This document shows, piece by piece, positions 19,892 through 33,273 of a DNA stretch of 34,845 nt; the stretch's first letter is position 1, and every line of letters starts with the position of its first letter. The notes under the pieces were generated by a model, which was not told where the DNA came from, ran no database searches, and was given only the letters and a program-made list of their open reading frames with translations. Made by a program: the position numbers and the translations under genes. The DNA lies in contig NW_019775407.1 of the NCBI RefSeq assembly GCF_001039355.2, forward strand, positions 116,716 to 151,560, given 5' to 3'. The stretch comes from Lingula anatina (Eukaryota; Brachiopoda; Lingulata; Lingulida; Lingulidae).

Positions 19892-22800
19892 ATGGCAGAC
19901 TTGGTTAGCTATACTCCTGCAGATAAAGAAGGAAGTAAGTGCCTGATGAGTGTTTGGGAATATATAACTGCTCATATCTATGATTTTTAAGTCTAAAAAT
20001 TCTTTGTTTATTATTTTGAATTGTATTGGTGTAATGAGAGTTGTTTTAATATGTGTGGTTTAAAAGGGATCAAGGAACAGAATATTTGTGTTTGTGGATA
20101 TTTTATGTATGTGTGAGGCAATGTTGTTATCTTGTGTTTTATATGTGTACAGGCCTACACAAGATGTTCCGTCTGAAAGAAAAATTAAATTCTATGTATT
20201 ACAGCTCAGTGTAAACTGTGTAACTGCTCTAAATCCATATGTGAGACTATAAGCACTTAGCTGTAGTTATTCATGATAAAAAAATCTGTCTTCTAAAAAA
20301 AGCCAGAGCAGGTGTATATTATGCATGGCTTAACAAAGTTACGGCTTCACAACCCTTTTGTGGCAGTGCACAGTGTCACTGCTGAATCTGTTGAAGAGCA
20401 TCAGCCAAGAAAGAACCAGTGAAAAGAACCAGTGGTGTGCTGAACAGATGCCAGCATTTCCTTTGTTATTTCACTGTTGAAATCGGCAGAATTATAACAA
20501 AAAATAAGAAAAAAGGAAAAAAAAGTAAAGATTTGTGGCAAAGAGCCCACCCCCAAAGAAAGTTTGAAATTTTGTTATTAGAAAGAAATTTGGACATATT
20601 GGTAAGCATTGGAAGGTAAAGTGGCCGTTTTCTCATCCCTGTTCATTACAGTGTCTGACCAGGCTTCAAGTTTCTTCTTTTTGTCACTGAAGATAATAGC
20701 ACCATCTTTTGTAATATATTTTTGAAAAGCTGCTTAATACATCTTCTATCTTAACGTGAATAGCAGGTAAGTTGGCTAGCCAGGTATTTCAGCCCTCTAG
20801 GAATTTTGTTTATATTTGGAAGTAGAATTTAAAGGTCAGAGCAATATAACAAATTTGTGAGAAACTGTCTGCCTGCAGAATATCTTGAGTACAGAAATCA
20901 GAAATCAGTGTAACAATTTATCAAGCATTTCTTTTTCTATTTAGAAAATAAATTACATTTCACTAGAGGTGTTCCATGTAAATTATAGGAAAACTGGAAT
21001 ATTTTGCCAATTGTTATCAGTTTAAAATATTATAGTAATAATTATAACTTTAACAAGAAGAAAAAAATTGACATGGGAGAAAAAAATGTAAATCTAGTGA
21101 CGAGTAATGTTTACTTATTATATATTGGTTAATTATTTGTAACTAATAGATGAGTCACTTTATAATACCAAGTTCATTGATGAAAAACTCAAAATGTAGT
21201 ATTTTCAACCATTTAGATTGCTTTTCAACCTTTAGGTTACTCGACTCACTTAGAGTAAAATTTTTGGAAGAAAAGAAAAGTGGCGGTTATTCCTTTGATT
21301 TTAAAAAAATATATATAATCAGTTAATTTATTTATCTACAAAGATGTAATCTGTAGCTTGCTGCTATGATTACTTCATGAGAAACTCCTCATCTGCTTAT
21401 TGAGCAGTTTTACTAACAAAAATGTTTGCTGTCGTTAAGATCATTGCATTTTTGTACATGTATTTCTGTCATTAATCCTTTGAATACATATACAGTATGT
21501 GTAATCATGGGCGTCTGAAGAAAATTTTCCAGGTGGGGGTCAAAGTCGTTGAAGGGGGAGATAATGATTGGCTTGGTATCCTCAATAAAAATGCAGTTCC
21601 AAAATTCCAAAGGGGGGGGGGTCACACCCATGTGTGTAATATATTTCTGGAGTTATAGGGTAGTCCAACAGAGTAACTTCGTTAAAATATCAGTACTTGT
21701 GATTGTGAAATAGCTGAAGTATGGTATCTGTGACCCAATGTGTTTGTTTTAAAGCCAAACACAGACAAGGGTACATAGTTACTGCCCACAGATAATTGAC
21801 TAACATGATTTACTGTTTTTCAATCAGTAATATGATTTTAGGGGATTTATTCAATAACCAAATTGCTAACTCTGTTCTAGTCATTGATTTTTGAATGTTA
21901 TTGGCTGCTTGGATACAGCTTCTGTATTGCAGTAGTTAATTTATAAAGGAGAGAAATTGGTGTTGAAGAGAGGGAGGAGAAACAGTTAGCTCTCCAGCAG
22001 TTTGTATTTTTTTCCCCACATTGTGTTGTTTGTCTGCAATTTAAAAATTAAAATCCAAGTTTTAACTGAGCCTTTATTTGGCTGATTGAATGGTATACAC
22101 AATAGTGCGTTTTTATACACCTGTCTTTATACCTTAGTTTTAGCTGAAAGGAGCAGAGAGGGGTCCTATATACTGCCCTCATACATGTGTTTACTTAGCA
22201 ACTAAGTTGGTAGTGTGACCAGTGGTCAAGAGGTCACTGAATGGTATCTATTTACAAATACTTAACACCGGTCATTGTGCAATAAAAACACTGGAAAAAA
22301 ACAATGCTCATTTTTACCTACATTCTCATAAAATATTTAAGTCATGTTTATTTAATTTTAATAAATTCTTTTCATTATAATAACACCATTTAAATGTGTA
22401 TTTACTGTACTCTTGAAATATTTACCCCTGTGGAAAAAAAGAGAATATATATATGCTTAAAATAAGGAAGCGATGGTAAAGTACACATGCACTATTTTTT
22501 CAGAAGTCACCTTGACATTCAAATAAAAAACTAAACATTCCATTAGGTCAGAAGTAAAAGGATGTGTGTCTAAGCTTCTTAGCATTTTATACACTCTGGA
22601 GATACTGAATATATTATTAGCTTAAAAGTCAAGTTGCCATTGAGAAGGCAAAAAATTCAACCTTTTGGCACCAGTTTTTGCTGACTCATCTTTGTAGAAA
22701 TCAATCTTAAAAGTCACAGTTTCACACTAGTCTTTTCCAGGTGACATTGTTCTATATAGTGGCAGTCAGGTGTGACATTCTGGGTTAATGTGAAGTGCAG

Positions 22801-25800
22801 AGAGTGCAATGTAGTGTTGATGTGGGTGACAGCACATCCCCACTGATTGGATCGAGTCAGTTTTTCACCTTGGTCTTTAAATTACCATCATACAGCACTT
22901 GGCTTGAAAAATACTTGGAACTGATTCCCTAAGTCTTACTGCACATGGTACATGCATCTGTATACCTGCCCTTCTCTTTCCAAACTCATAAGTGCCTTTT
23001 GGCCATGTTAATTTGTAATTCCACATATTTCTTTGTTTTTTTATAAGCCTAGTGCACATAAACATGCCTTTCCTGCACGTTCACTGAGAAATAAATGCTC
23101 ATTTTAGGTGGGGTAATTACTTCATTAGCTTCATCAAAACAGAATTTTAACAATGCCTCTGAGATTTGCTTAATAATGTAAACAAACCACCAAAAAGCAA
23201 GTGTGAACATTGTGAAAATGTGGAAATCTGCAATTCTTTTTGTATGGCTCTTTTAATCTTGGTCCAGTTTCACCTTGTCACTGTCAAGGGTGCTCTGACC
23301 TTATAATTCACTGAAGTACATGTAACAGAGGGGCACCTGTCTTTGGACAAATTCACACATAAGCGAATCTTTAGTTGGCCGTACCAGTAGTTATGCAGCT
23401 ACATGTAGTAAATTTTTTAATTTACTGAAAAGATATGATTTGATGATAATGATTTTAGCAATTTGGTCTGAGGGATTTTGAGCCTTTTACAGTTATTAGT
23501 ACATACTAGTACATTGTACTTTATGTTGTTGGGGAGTTTTTGTTATGCACAGTATGGAGTCCTTCCCCTAACCCACTAGTAAGTGAAGTGATATGGGTAA
23601 TTTTTAGACTGTGGTTGGTAAATTGGTAACCTCAGCTAATTGTGTGGTTTTAGCTTGGTGATTTTAGGTTTCATAAATACAAGGACTGCCTTAAAGCCTT
23701 GGAAATTGAGAAAAAAACTTTAAAGTAGTAGGATCATTAGAACAACTGATGTTGATTGAAATAAATGTATTGCATTACTCAACACAGATACCTTTGGTTA
23801 TTTTTCATGGGGGAGTGCATTATTTGGTCAGTTTTGTTCTTTTCTAGTACCTATTGTGCAAAAAAACTTTATATTAATAAGAAATGTGGTTTACCACTTT
23901 AGTACAGTTGGACATGCAGGAATGCGGAAAGACCTTACATGAGATAGTCCAAAGTTGATGTAAACGTACCTGAATGTATTGGAACATCAGGATTCTTATC
24001 AGCTCTTATCATCAGTAGCTCTGACATGAGAGATAAGTATGTAATATACTAAAAGTTGTTAAGATGCAGCATAAGATCATTTTAGTATGAAAAAATGCTG
24101 GTTTGCCAAATTTCAAAAGCTTTTTATAAGGTACATGTAACTGGTTGTCCTATTAAACTGCAGGAGTTGAACATAGTAATTCTAATATTTTGTATATATA
24201 GAATCTCCAGAAAAAACACCGTACAGGGAAATATCATTGATAGCTGATGTAATAAATGCCATACTTTATCTGTGAGAAAGAAAAGAATTGGGCTATCTTA
24301 ACTGATAAGGCATATGGCTAAAGTTGAAATGAACATTGTTGTATACTACTAGGCTCAGTGTACTGGTAGGATTATTTTAACAAAATTATAATTGTAACAT
24401 TTAGCAAACTGTACAAAAACAGTTTAATTGTTCTTTAAACATTTTTAGCCACATTCATACCTGTTGTTGTCCCGCAGATGACTAAGAATTTTGGTATATG
24501 TATTAACTTGTAAACAGAATCGGCTATAAATCCAGCTTCTAACTGTTTAATAGAAGAAACTGATTACTGTCTAATCAAAGCATGACATGTTCAGGAGATT
24601 TATTAGCTTGGGATATTACTGGCAAGAAATTGATATTGAAAAAGGGGGAAGAAAGGGGTGGAGTTGGGGGGGGGGGTAGGGGACTGATAGACATTTAGTC
24701 TTCCAACATTTTCCAAGTATGGTATACATTTTACAAATGTGGTTCATGAATCATAGTAAATAATTGACAGACTGTTTGTTTATGCAGACATACAAGTCGT
24801 TGAAGAAATAAATCAATACTGTTATCAGATAAAATCTCTTCTCAGCTGGTAAATACAATAACATTTTGGCCTTTTTTTCACAAGATACTGAAAGATGCAC
24901 ATTATCTATACATCAACACTCATGCAGATTTGACATTTTAACTAACTGCTATTAAAAGAAGAAAAAATAAGAAACAAAAATGTTTGAGTATTTTTCACCA
25001 ATAAATCGACAGTTCTGGCCCCAACAGGTTACTGTATATATCGATTTTTTTGAATGATGCATTTATGGAGAATTGCTATGCATGTGATACAAGTGGTATT
25101 ATACAAGAGTAAGACTATAAATGGGCATGTTGCTATTGTTATTCTAGTGCAAGCCTACTACGGTAGGTTAAAAGGGAAAGGTCATGGTGACCTGATGCAA
25201 AATGCCCTTATATGGAGATTTCCTATCAATCGCTGCATGACTCCTATAATGTGAAAATGACATAGTGTGTTTATAAAGATAAAAATGCATACTAGTGATT
25301 TCCCAGATTCCCCCTTCCCCATTTTGTCATCATAAATTAGGTCTGATGCTTCATATAAGCTGGCCTCATTTTATAGGTACTAGTACAACGTGCGGTTCAG
25401 TGTCCTTGCTTTGAAGGTGACAGTGATTGCACCATCACCAGAAATGTGTTCTAAAACACTGCATACAGTACCTGTTGAATGGTTTTGTGCACACAAGATA
25501 GCAATTTGTGGTAAATTGATGCAACGGCTTTAGCGGGATTGCACCATCAAGTTGTAATCATCAGTAAATTAAAAGCATAAACACGTAATTACAAAAATAC
25601 TTTAGGTCCTTTAATTGTACATTTAAAAGATCTGCAGTATTTTTGTAATCACATGTTAATGATTTTCATAGATAAATAGGAAACAAATATAATTCAGCCA
25701 GAAGTGCTTGAAAAAAAATTATTTATATATTCCAGATATAATATAAACAGTCCTCTCTCATTTACCCTGTATATGTTGTTCTCATAATGTCACCCGTTTC

Positions 25801-27907
25801 AGAAGGTCACCTGAATGGACATTTACTGTTGTGGACCAGTCATGATAGAGTCAATACTGGTTGACTGTATTACTATTGTTAAAATTCCTTTAGGTTATTG
25901 TTAAATGGAACATTGGACCATGGATACGGCATTGTTCACTTTCCTTAGATTGATTGACAACATTGTGATTTGATAACACTTGCAGACCAATAAACTGAAG
26001 TCACCAGTTTTCAAACGATTTGTTTTCATTTCATTCCACTGAAAAGCTTTGAAAGTGCTCTTGTGCAGGTGAATTGCTGGGTCATTCTGTGTGAGGGATT
26101 TCATTGGCTTTATATTTTATTGACCATTAAGTAATTTCTTTTTGTAAACACCTTACACCAGACTTAATTTATTCATTAACCCAAAAGCTCTTGTCTGTGT
26201 TTCATGGTTCAGGAAATGGGAAAGATTACAAAGGTATACCTGTACCAATTTTGAAAATTGAAGCATTTTTTGTGTTCAAAGTTGACACTAAGTACGAAAG
26301 AAAAAATCCTAATATTTCTGGAGATCAGAAAGAAAGTGCAGCACTCTTAAACTGATAATTGATTTCACCATATAATTTTGCGTAATAGTACAGACACACC
26401 TGGCTGTACATATTGCTGTCACCTAGCTCTGTCAGTCGGTCAGTATTACCACAATAAATGGAAAGCAATATTGCCGCATTGGGTGCGATACAGTTGATTT
26501 AAAGGTCACCTTTGTTTGAGGAGTTATTTTTATATATATCAGATTGAGAATATAGATTGGTATATGCTTCCTATATGCCATACTTAAATTATTTACTACT
26601 CAATAACTATTGTCAGGTGTTAAATGTATCAGGGAAAAAGAAGCAATACAGAAGTATAACTGCATGTAAATGTTTTACAGTATTATTAATGATACCTGGC
26701 AGAAGAGATTTTTAAAAAATTGAAAAAATTGGAAAAGCATTATTCTTAGCTTTTATTAATTAGACACATAATGATATGATGTAGACAATATCTCTTTAAA
26801 CAGGTCTGCAAATTTTTAAAGTTAAAACTTGTTAACAGGGTTTTCAGGCCTAACAGCATAACAACTATTCTCTGTGCAGTTTTGATAGTCAGTTTTCTTG
26901 TTTTTTTTTTATATCCTTAGCTGTTGATATTATAAATAGATATGTAACTGTCAAATTTCTGCATTTTGGTGTATTGTTATGTCTTATGTCTGCAAGAGCT
27001 GTAAAATTTTGGTCAGTCTGTAGGATCTTATTCTGTGAGAAGAATAAAACCAATAGATTCCCCTGTTCAATTAGACTGTTCAATTAGACTAAAGAAAAGT
27101 GCATATTTGAAACTGCAGCACACCCCACAAAGTGTAAACAGTGATAATGGAACTAGGAGCATTTACACTAGGGAAAACTCCAGATATTGTGAGATCCAGG
27201 TTGGCTAAAGGTATAATATAGAATAGGCCAAAATCTGAATCTTACGTCTGTAAAAAGGTATGAACAGCCCTCCAGTATGAAATAACTCAGTTATTAAGAA
27301 AATTTTTATAAATCAACATCCAGTGATGGATGTTGATTGATGAGACTATCATTATCAAAATAAACCTTCAGTTTAAGTTGAAACAGTACCAGCCAACATG
27401 GTAGATGCCTATGAGAACAGGTAAAGCCTGTCTAAGTATATATAGCAGTGTAAACACAGCAGGTAATCTCCATTGATCTGATAACTTCCTAATAAGGCAA
27501 TGTCACAGTGAAATGAACATATATGTATTTATGTGTACTGGCATATAACTGACATCACAGCAGAGAGACACACAGCATGTTTTGAGATAAAACATACCCT
27601 CATTGTGTGCTTTATGATGCATAGATTGATTAGCGTATAAACAATGGCAAAGAGGCCAGTTTTAATCTTGGGGTCACTATTAAGGTTTTGGTCTCAATCT
27701 TAAAGTTGGGAGATACAAAATTATGTAAACTATTAATGATTTGAGGATGGTGTATTTCTTAGCATGTGATTAAATAACGTGAAGTAAGTTTGTTGCTATG
27801 ACCAATACCTGATAAGAGTAATTCGTAAGTTAGTGTGTGGCCTGAAGGCTAAAAATAGGGTGTGCGACATGATAAGACGTTGTGACAAGGACATCAGTGG
27901 ACAAGTG

Positions 27908-27986
<79 letters not shown>

Positions 27987-28678
27987 CCGTTCACACTGCA
28001 GTCATTTAACCAGTTAAATAGCGAATTAGGTCGAGATTCGAATCATTGCGGTAGTCTGAACGCATGAGGATTTTTGTAAACCGGTTTCTAAAAATCCTAC
28101 TAGCGAGCTGGATTTTCTCCAGCGATTCGTTTACTTTACCGGAAGGGCCACCTGTATAGATCGCACTGCGCATGCACCAGCATAGCAACATGCCAGCTCA
28201 GTGGACCCACAAAGAAATTTCTTGTTTAATTGACATATGGAGACAGAATTCTTCCTGTTCTTACTTGAATCTTCCTTTGACGAACTTTGGGATAAATTTA
28301 AGGTTCCAAAAAGCAAACACGCGAGAAAAAAATCAGAGTGCGAGAAGAGCAATGATTGGCGCCATATTTTTGTTTTCATGGATTCTGCGCATGCGCGATT
28401 TTTCAAACCGGAACCTCCACCTGGATTTTCAGTGCGCGATTCGGTTTCCCTTTGCTGTGTGTGGCCAGAAAACCGAATCGGATTTTTCGCCCGCAATTCG
28501 CATTGCAAAAATTCGGATATTTCAGATTGTAGTGTGAACGGGGTAATAATAATGATGCATAATTGTACTAGTATTTTTAAAAGATAGTTTGGGATGTGTT
28601 TTGGGCACTAAAGCCGTCACTGATGTGTTTTTTGTACAAACACGTGTGTGTGTGCTTGTGTGTTTTTATGTGTTACAA

Positions 28679-28714
<36 letters not shown>

Positions 28715-31253
28715 GTAGCACATCAAAGAATGTATAGAATGCGGTTCATGATATAAATGTGTTCATTGATCCGTAATAGTTTATGCATACCTGTAAGAGT
28801 ATGTTCAATGGCATGACCCAGGTTATATAGACATCAATACAGCCTTTTAAATTTATGCTCTGATTAACCAGCTCCGACAGCCAGTAACAGGTTAAATTTT
28901 ATTGAAGAGCACAGTGAAAAAATGTTTCCGTAATACATTTAGTTATTTTATATGGGGGATATGTATATATGCATATGTCTTTATACTAGGTTACAACAAA
29001 AGCCATATTGGATCCTAGCTTCATATAGCTAATATCCTCAGCTGACAAAATGTAATTTTTTTTCTCAGCGAGGAGAAACATTAAGATATTTAGTCACCAA
29101 ATGTCCTGTTTACAAGGACAGGAGGGTGCTTAAGCCCATTATTAAGTCTAAACTGCATGAGATCAGCTTTATAAATATAAATTCAGTCCACCTGGTATAA
29201 AGTTTGCTCATTACAGGAAAAAAAACCTGTGATTGTGGATGAAGCTCTAAAGTCATTCAGTTTAAGCCGGTGCCTTTAAAACTCATGACCAAAGTTTCTT
29301 TCTTCGCTTAGGTAACTGTAGCTTTCTTTTCCTGCCCAACAGCTGAAACTTGAATTCACACTTCTGGCTTGCAACTTAGTTTCAATTTTTTTCTGTCCAA
29401 ATACGTCCTTTATTTTGACTTTCCTAAAACATTTGTCATACACATGACTATAATTTTAGTTTTCAAAAAATTTGAATAATTTAAGATAAAATCCCTCAGT
29501 GAGCTAAAAAAAATAATTGATTTTGGCACAAGCTTTGAAATGCAATATTTCAGTAACACTTCAAATAATAATATCAAAATGAAGGCAGTTAAAAGGAAAT
29601 TTGATTTTCCATTATTTGAGTATGAGGTGTGTAAATATTGGTGTGTGTTGTGTAATGATGGAAGCCTTAGAGATGGCACATGTTAAGCTCTGTTATTTAC
29701 AATATCTGGTGAGACAGACAGGTCTGGTGATTGGACATGAATGTTATGGGGGAGGTTACTTTAATTGGCAAGACTAGAGTATTGCAGTCATTTGTTTGCT
29801 AAATACTGGTTATATCCTAATTTGGTAAAAAAAAAAAAAAGACTTCGTATAACCAAATTTTGTAAAATATTGAATATGTACTACAGTAAATATATCCTAA
29901 TTTGGTAGAGATATTTACTAGAAATGAGGGTACATGTGTACACTACAATTTATAATTAAGCACCACAAAACCTTCACAAACAGCTTCCTAGTAAGTTCCT
30001 TTCAGGGCGACAGACAGCATGACTACTAACAGACTTTACAAAGCTGCTGGTCAGCACATTTCATTTCCAATGCTGACTTTTAAAAAATGATAAAATCATT
30101 TTTTTTTGTGTGCCAATAATTCACCCACTGCACTTTACAAGCTTAAATTCCAAGCACACATTTTGTGTCTCAGTTTATTGACAGTAATGTAATCACAGGT
30201 TGTGCCATAAATATTTCAGCTTACTGGCCATTCCGACCTCCAGTTTCCTAAAATGTACTGGTCTGAATAAAGAATCTCTGGTCCATATAAACATTTCAGT
30301 CAGACGGGACATATATCCCTATTTTGTGAATTACTGTGACAGTATTAAACACTGTCACTTAACTGTAGCATCCAGGGGATAATGAAATTAGCTGAAATGT
30401 TGAGTCAGCAGGAAAAAAAAATGAATCCTAGTTAAAAGTTCAAGATGAAGTCAGCAACGGTGATGACATCATTTTCATGTAGATTAACGGCATGGCCATT
30501 TTTAAAATGAAGTCAGCTTACTACTAAGTACTACTACGTGGATGTCCATTTTGTACAGAAGATTTCTATGTGGGGATTGGCAAACCACATGTATATATAT
30601 AAAGAGGGAGACCATTTTATGCTAACTATTAGGTGGATAACCCAGGGAGTTTTGTAATTTGTATTGTCGCCTAAATAGGGTCACACATCCATACTGACTC
30701 TGCTATTGAATGAAGTCACCCCATGTGCCAAGGGACTGGCAAGGATCAGATTTCATTGGAGCTCATCTTTTAACTGAAAGTGGCATTGGCCGTTTCATTT
30801 TGTTATAACGTTTTATTAGAGCTTTTAGTGATCAATTAGTCTGAAGGTGACTCGTCTACTAGCACAAGTATTTTGGATTATATGCTTGTGAGACAAATCC
30901 TTTCAATAATATTGAAACATTTACAAAAAGAATCTACAGAAGAGAACATTACACTGCTGAATACAAACCCAGTGGTATTCAGAATATTGGAATTCTGCAC
31001 GTGGACTAGCCTTTTAGTACGTATATCTGTATCTAGTGTAAAGTGAGGAGAGAAGAGAGATAAAGAAGACTAGCACAGCTGCTGTAGGAATAAAAGGGAA
31101 GTCTCATACTAGATTGTATACGGCAGAGTGACTGCCACTGCAATATCAAAGGAGTGTGGAATCTTATATAAAGGATATTCCTAACATAATGGAAGGAACA
31201 TATAGAGTTAGACAACAGAGTGATGATGTTGAAGGTATGTACGTATGTGCTTT

Positions 31254-31304
<51 letters not shown>

Positions 31305-33220
31305 TTGTTGCTGGATAGAGGTATTGTACTGCATGACATACGCTGTACATGTGCCTCCAGGTGTGTTTCTGTGCAGGTTGGGTGTCAGTTTGCATGTGCA
31401 CGTTTTTCTACTGATGCTTGTACTGTGTTCATATACAATTATAATGTCAGAGGAATGTTTGTGGATATTTGAGCATGTAAGTGTATCTCTCCTCTGTATT
31501 TCACCAAGAATGATAACTTGTTTGCATGAAAGAAGGTAGTGGTAATAAGCCTACAAATAAGAAGTAGCACTTTTTTCCCCTTTAGTTCCCAATGTGATGG
31601 CAAGCAGATTGGTAATTATCTAAGCATGTTCAGATTCAATTATCGTATGCCACTGCATGTGTTCAACTGTTTTAATGGATGTTGACATTTTAAAAAGAAA
31701 TCTAGTCATGAAAAACCATCTGAATGACATAAAAGCTAATGACTTATTCCCTCTTCTAAGGAAGTAAGTATAATACATTTTCAGTATGGGGTTGGCTGGT
31801 CTGTTTGAATATCCAGNTAACCAAATTTTGTAAAATATTGAATATGTACTACAGTAAATATATCCTAATTTGGTAGAGATATTTACTAGAAATGAGGGTA
31901 CATGTGTACACTACAATTTATAATTAAGCACCACAAAACCTTCACAAACAGCTTCCTAGTAAGTTCCTTTCAGGGCGACAGACAGCATGACTACTAACAG
32001 ACTTTACAAAGCTGCTGGTCAGCACATTTCATTTCCAATGCTGACTTTTAAAAAATGATAAAATCATTTTTTTTTGTGTGCCAATAATTCACCCACTGCA
32101 CTTTACAAGCTTAAATTCCAAGCACACATTTTGTGTCTCAGTTTATTGACAGTAATGTAATCACAGGTTGTGCCATAAATATTTCAGCTTACTGGCCATT
32201 CCGACCTCCAGTTTCCTAAAATGTACTGGTCTGAATAAAGAATCTCTGGTCCAAATAAACATTTCAGTCAGACGGGACATATATCCCTATTTTGTGAATT
32301 ACTGTGACAGTATAAACAGTGTCACTTAACTGTAGCATCCAGGGGATAATGAAATTAGCTGAAATGTTGAGTCAGCAGGAAAAAAAAATGAATCCTAGTT
32401 ATAAGTTCAAGATGAAGTCAGCAACGGTGATGACATCATTTACATGTAGATTAACGGCATGGCCATTTATAAAATGAAGTCAGCTTACTACTAAGTACTA
32501 CTACGTGGATGTCCATTTTGTACAGAAGATTTCTATGTGGGGATTGGCAAACCACATGTATATATATAAAGAGGGAGACCATTTTATGCTAACTATTAGG
32601 TGGATAACCCAGGGAGTTTTGTAATTTGTATTGTCGCCTAAATAGGGTCACACATCCATACTGACTCTGCTATTGAATGAAGTCACCCCATGTGCCAAGG
32701 GACTGGCAAGGATCAGATTTCATTGGAGCTCATCTTTTAACTGAAAGTGGCATTGGCCGTTTCATTTTGTTATAACGTTTTATTAGAGCTTTTAGTGATT
32801 AATTAGTCTGAAGGTGACTCGTCTACTAGCACAAGTATTTTGCATTATATGCTTGTGAGACAAATCCTTTCAATAATATTGAAACATTTACAAAAAGAAT
32901 CTACAGAAGAGAACATTACACTGCTGAATACAAACCCAGTGGTATTCAGAATATTGGAATTCTGCACGTGGACTAGCCTTTTAGTACGTATATCTGTATC
33001 TAGTGTAAAGTGAGGAGAGAAGAGAGATAAAGAAGACTAGCACAGCTGCTGTAGGAATAAAAGGGAAGTCTCATACTAGATTGTATACGGCAGAGTGACT
33101 GCCACTGCAATATCAAAGGAGTGTGGAATCTTATATAAAGGATATTCCTAACATAATGGAAGGAACATATAGAGTTAGACAACAGAGTGATGATGTTGAA
33201 GGTATGTACGTATGTGCTTT

Positions 33221-33273
<53 letters not shown>

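Larger units (their letters stand above)
19935..29849 (+). other. Long intron, mostly featureless AT-rich DNA
   Basis: Apart from the two mobile elements, the foldback and microsatellites listed separately, I see no exon, RNA gene or protein homology. The open frames here are short and of random composition. Confidence 0.6.

Noticed and set aside
22201-22260. Imperfect DR2 (TGGTCA-AG-AGGTCA) in the long intron
   Set aside because: One half-site is non-consensus and it is far from any promoter; expected by chance in this length.
27900-28067. Open frame of alternating Tyr and Ile
   Set aside because: It is the translation of the (AT)n microsatellite, not a protein.
28131-28587. An intact gene in the 559 bp element
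   Set aside because: The overlapping frames are short, change frame and lack a complete domain; a decayed remnant is more likely.
31033-31539. Open frames with His-Thr or Cys-Val runs, also at 33000-33441
   Set aside because: They translate the (GT)n tract on either strand and have no other support.
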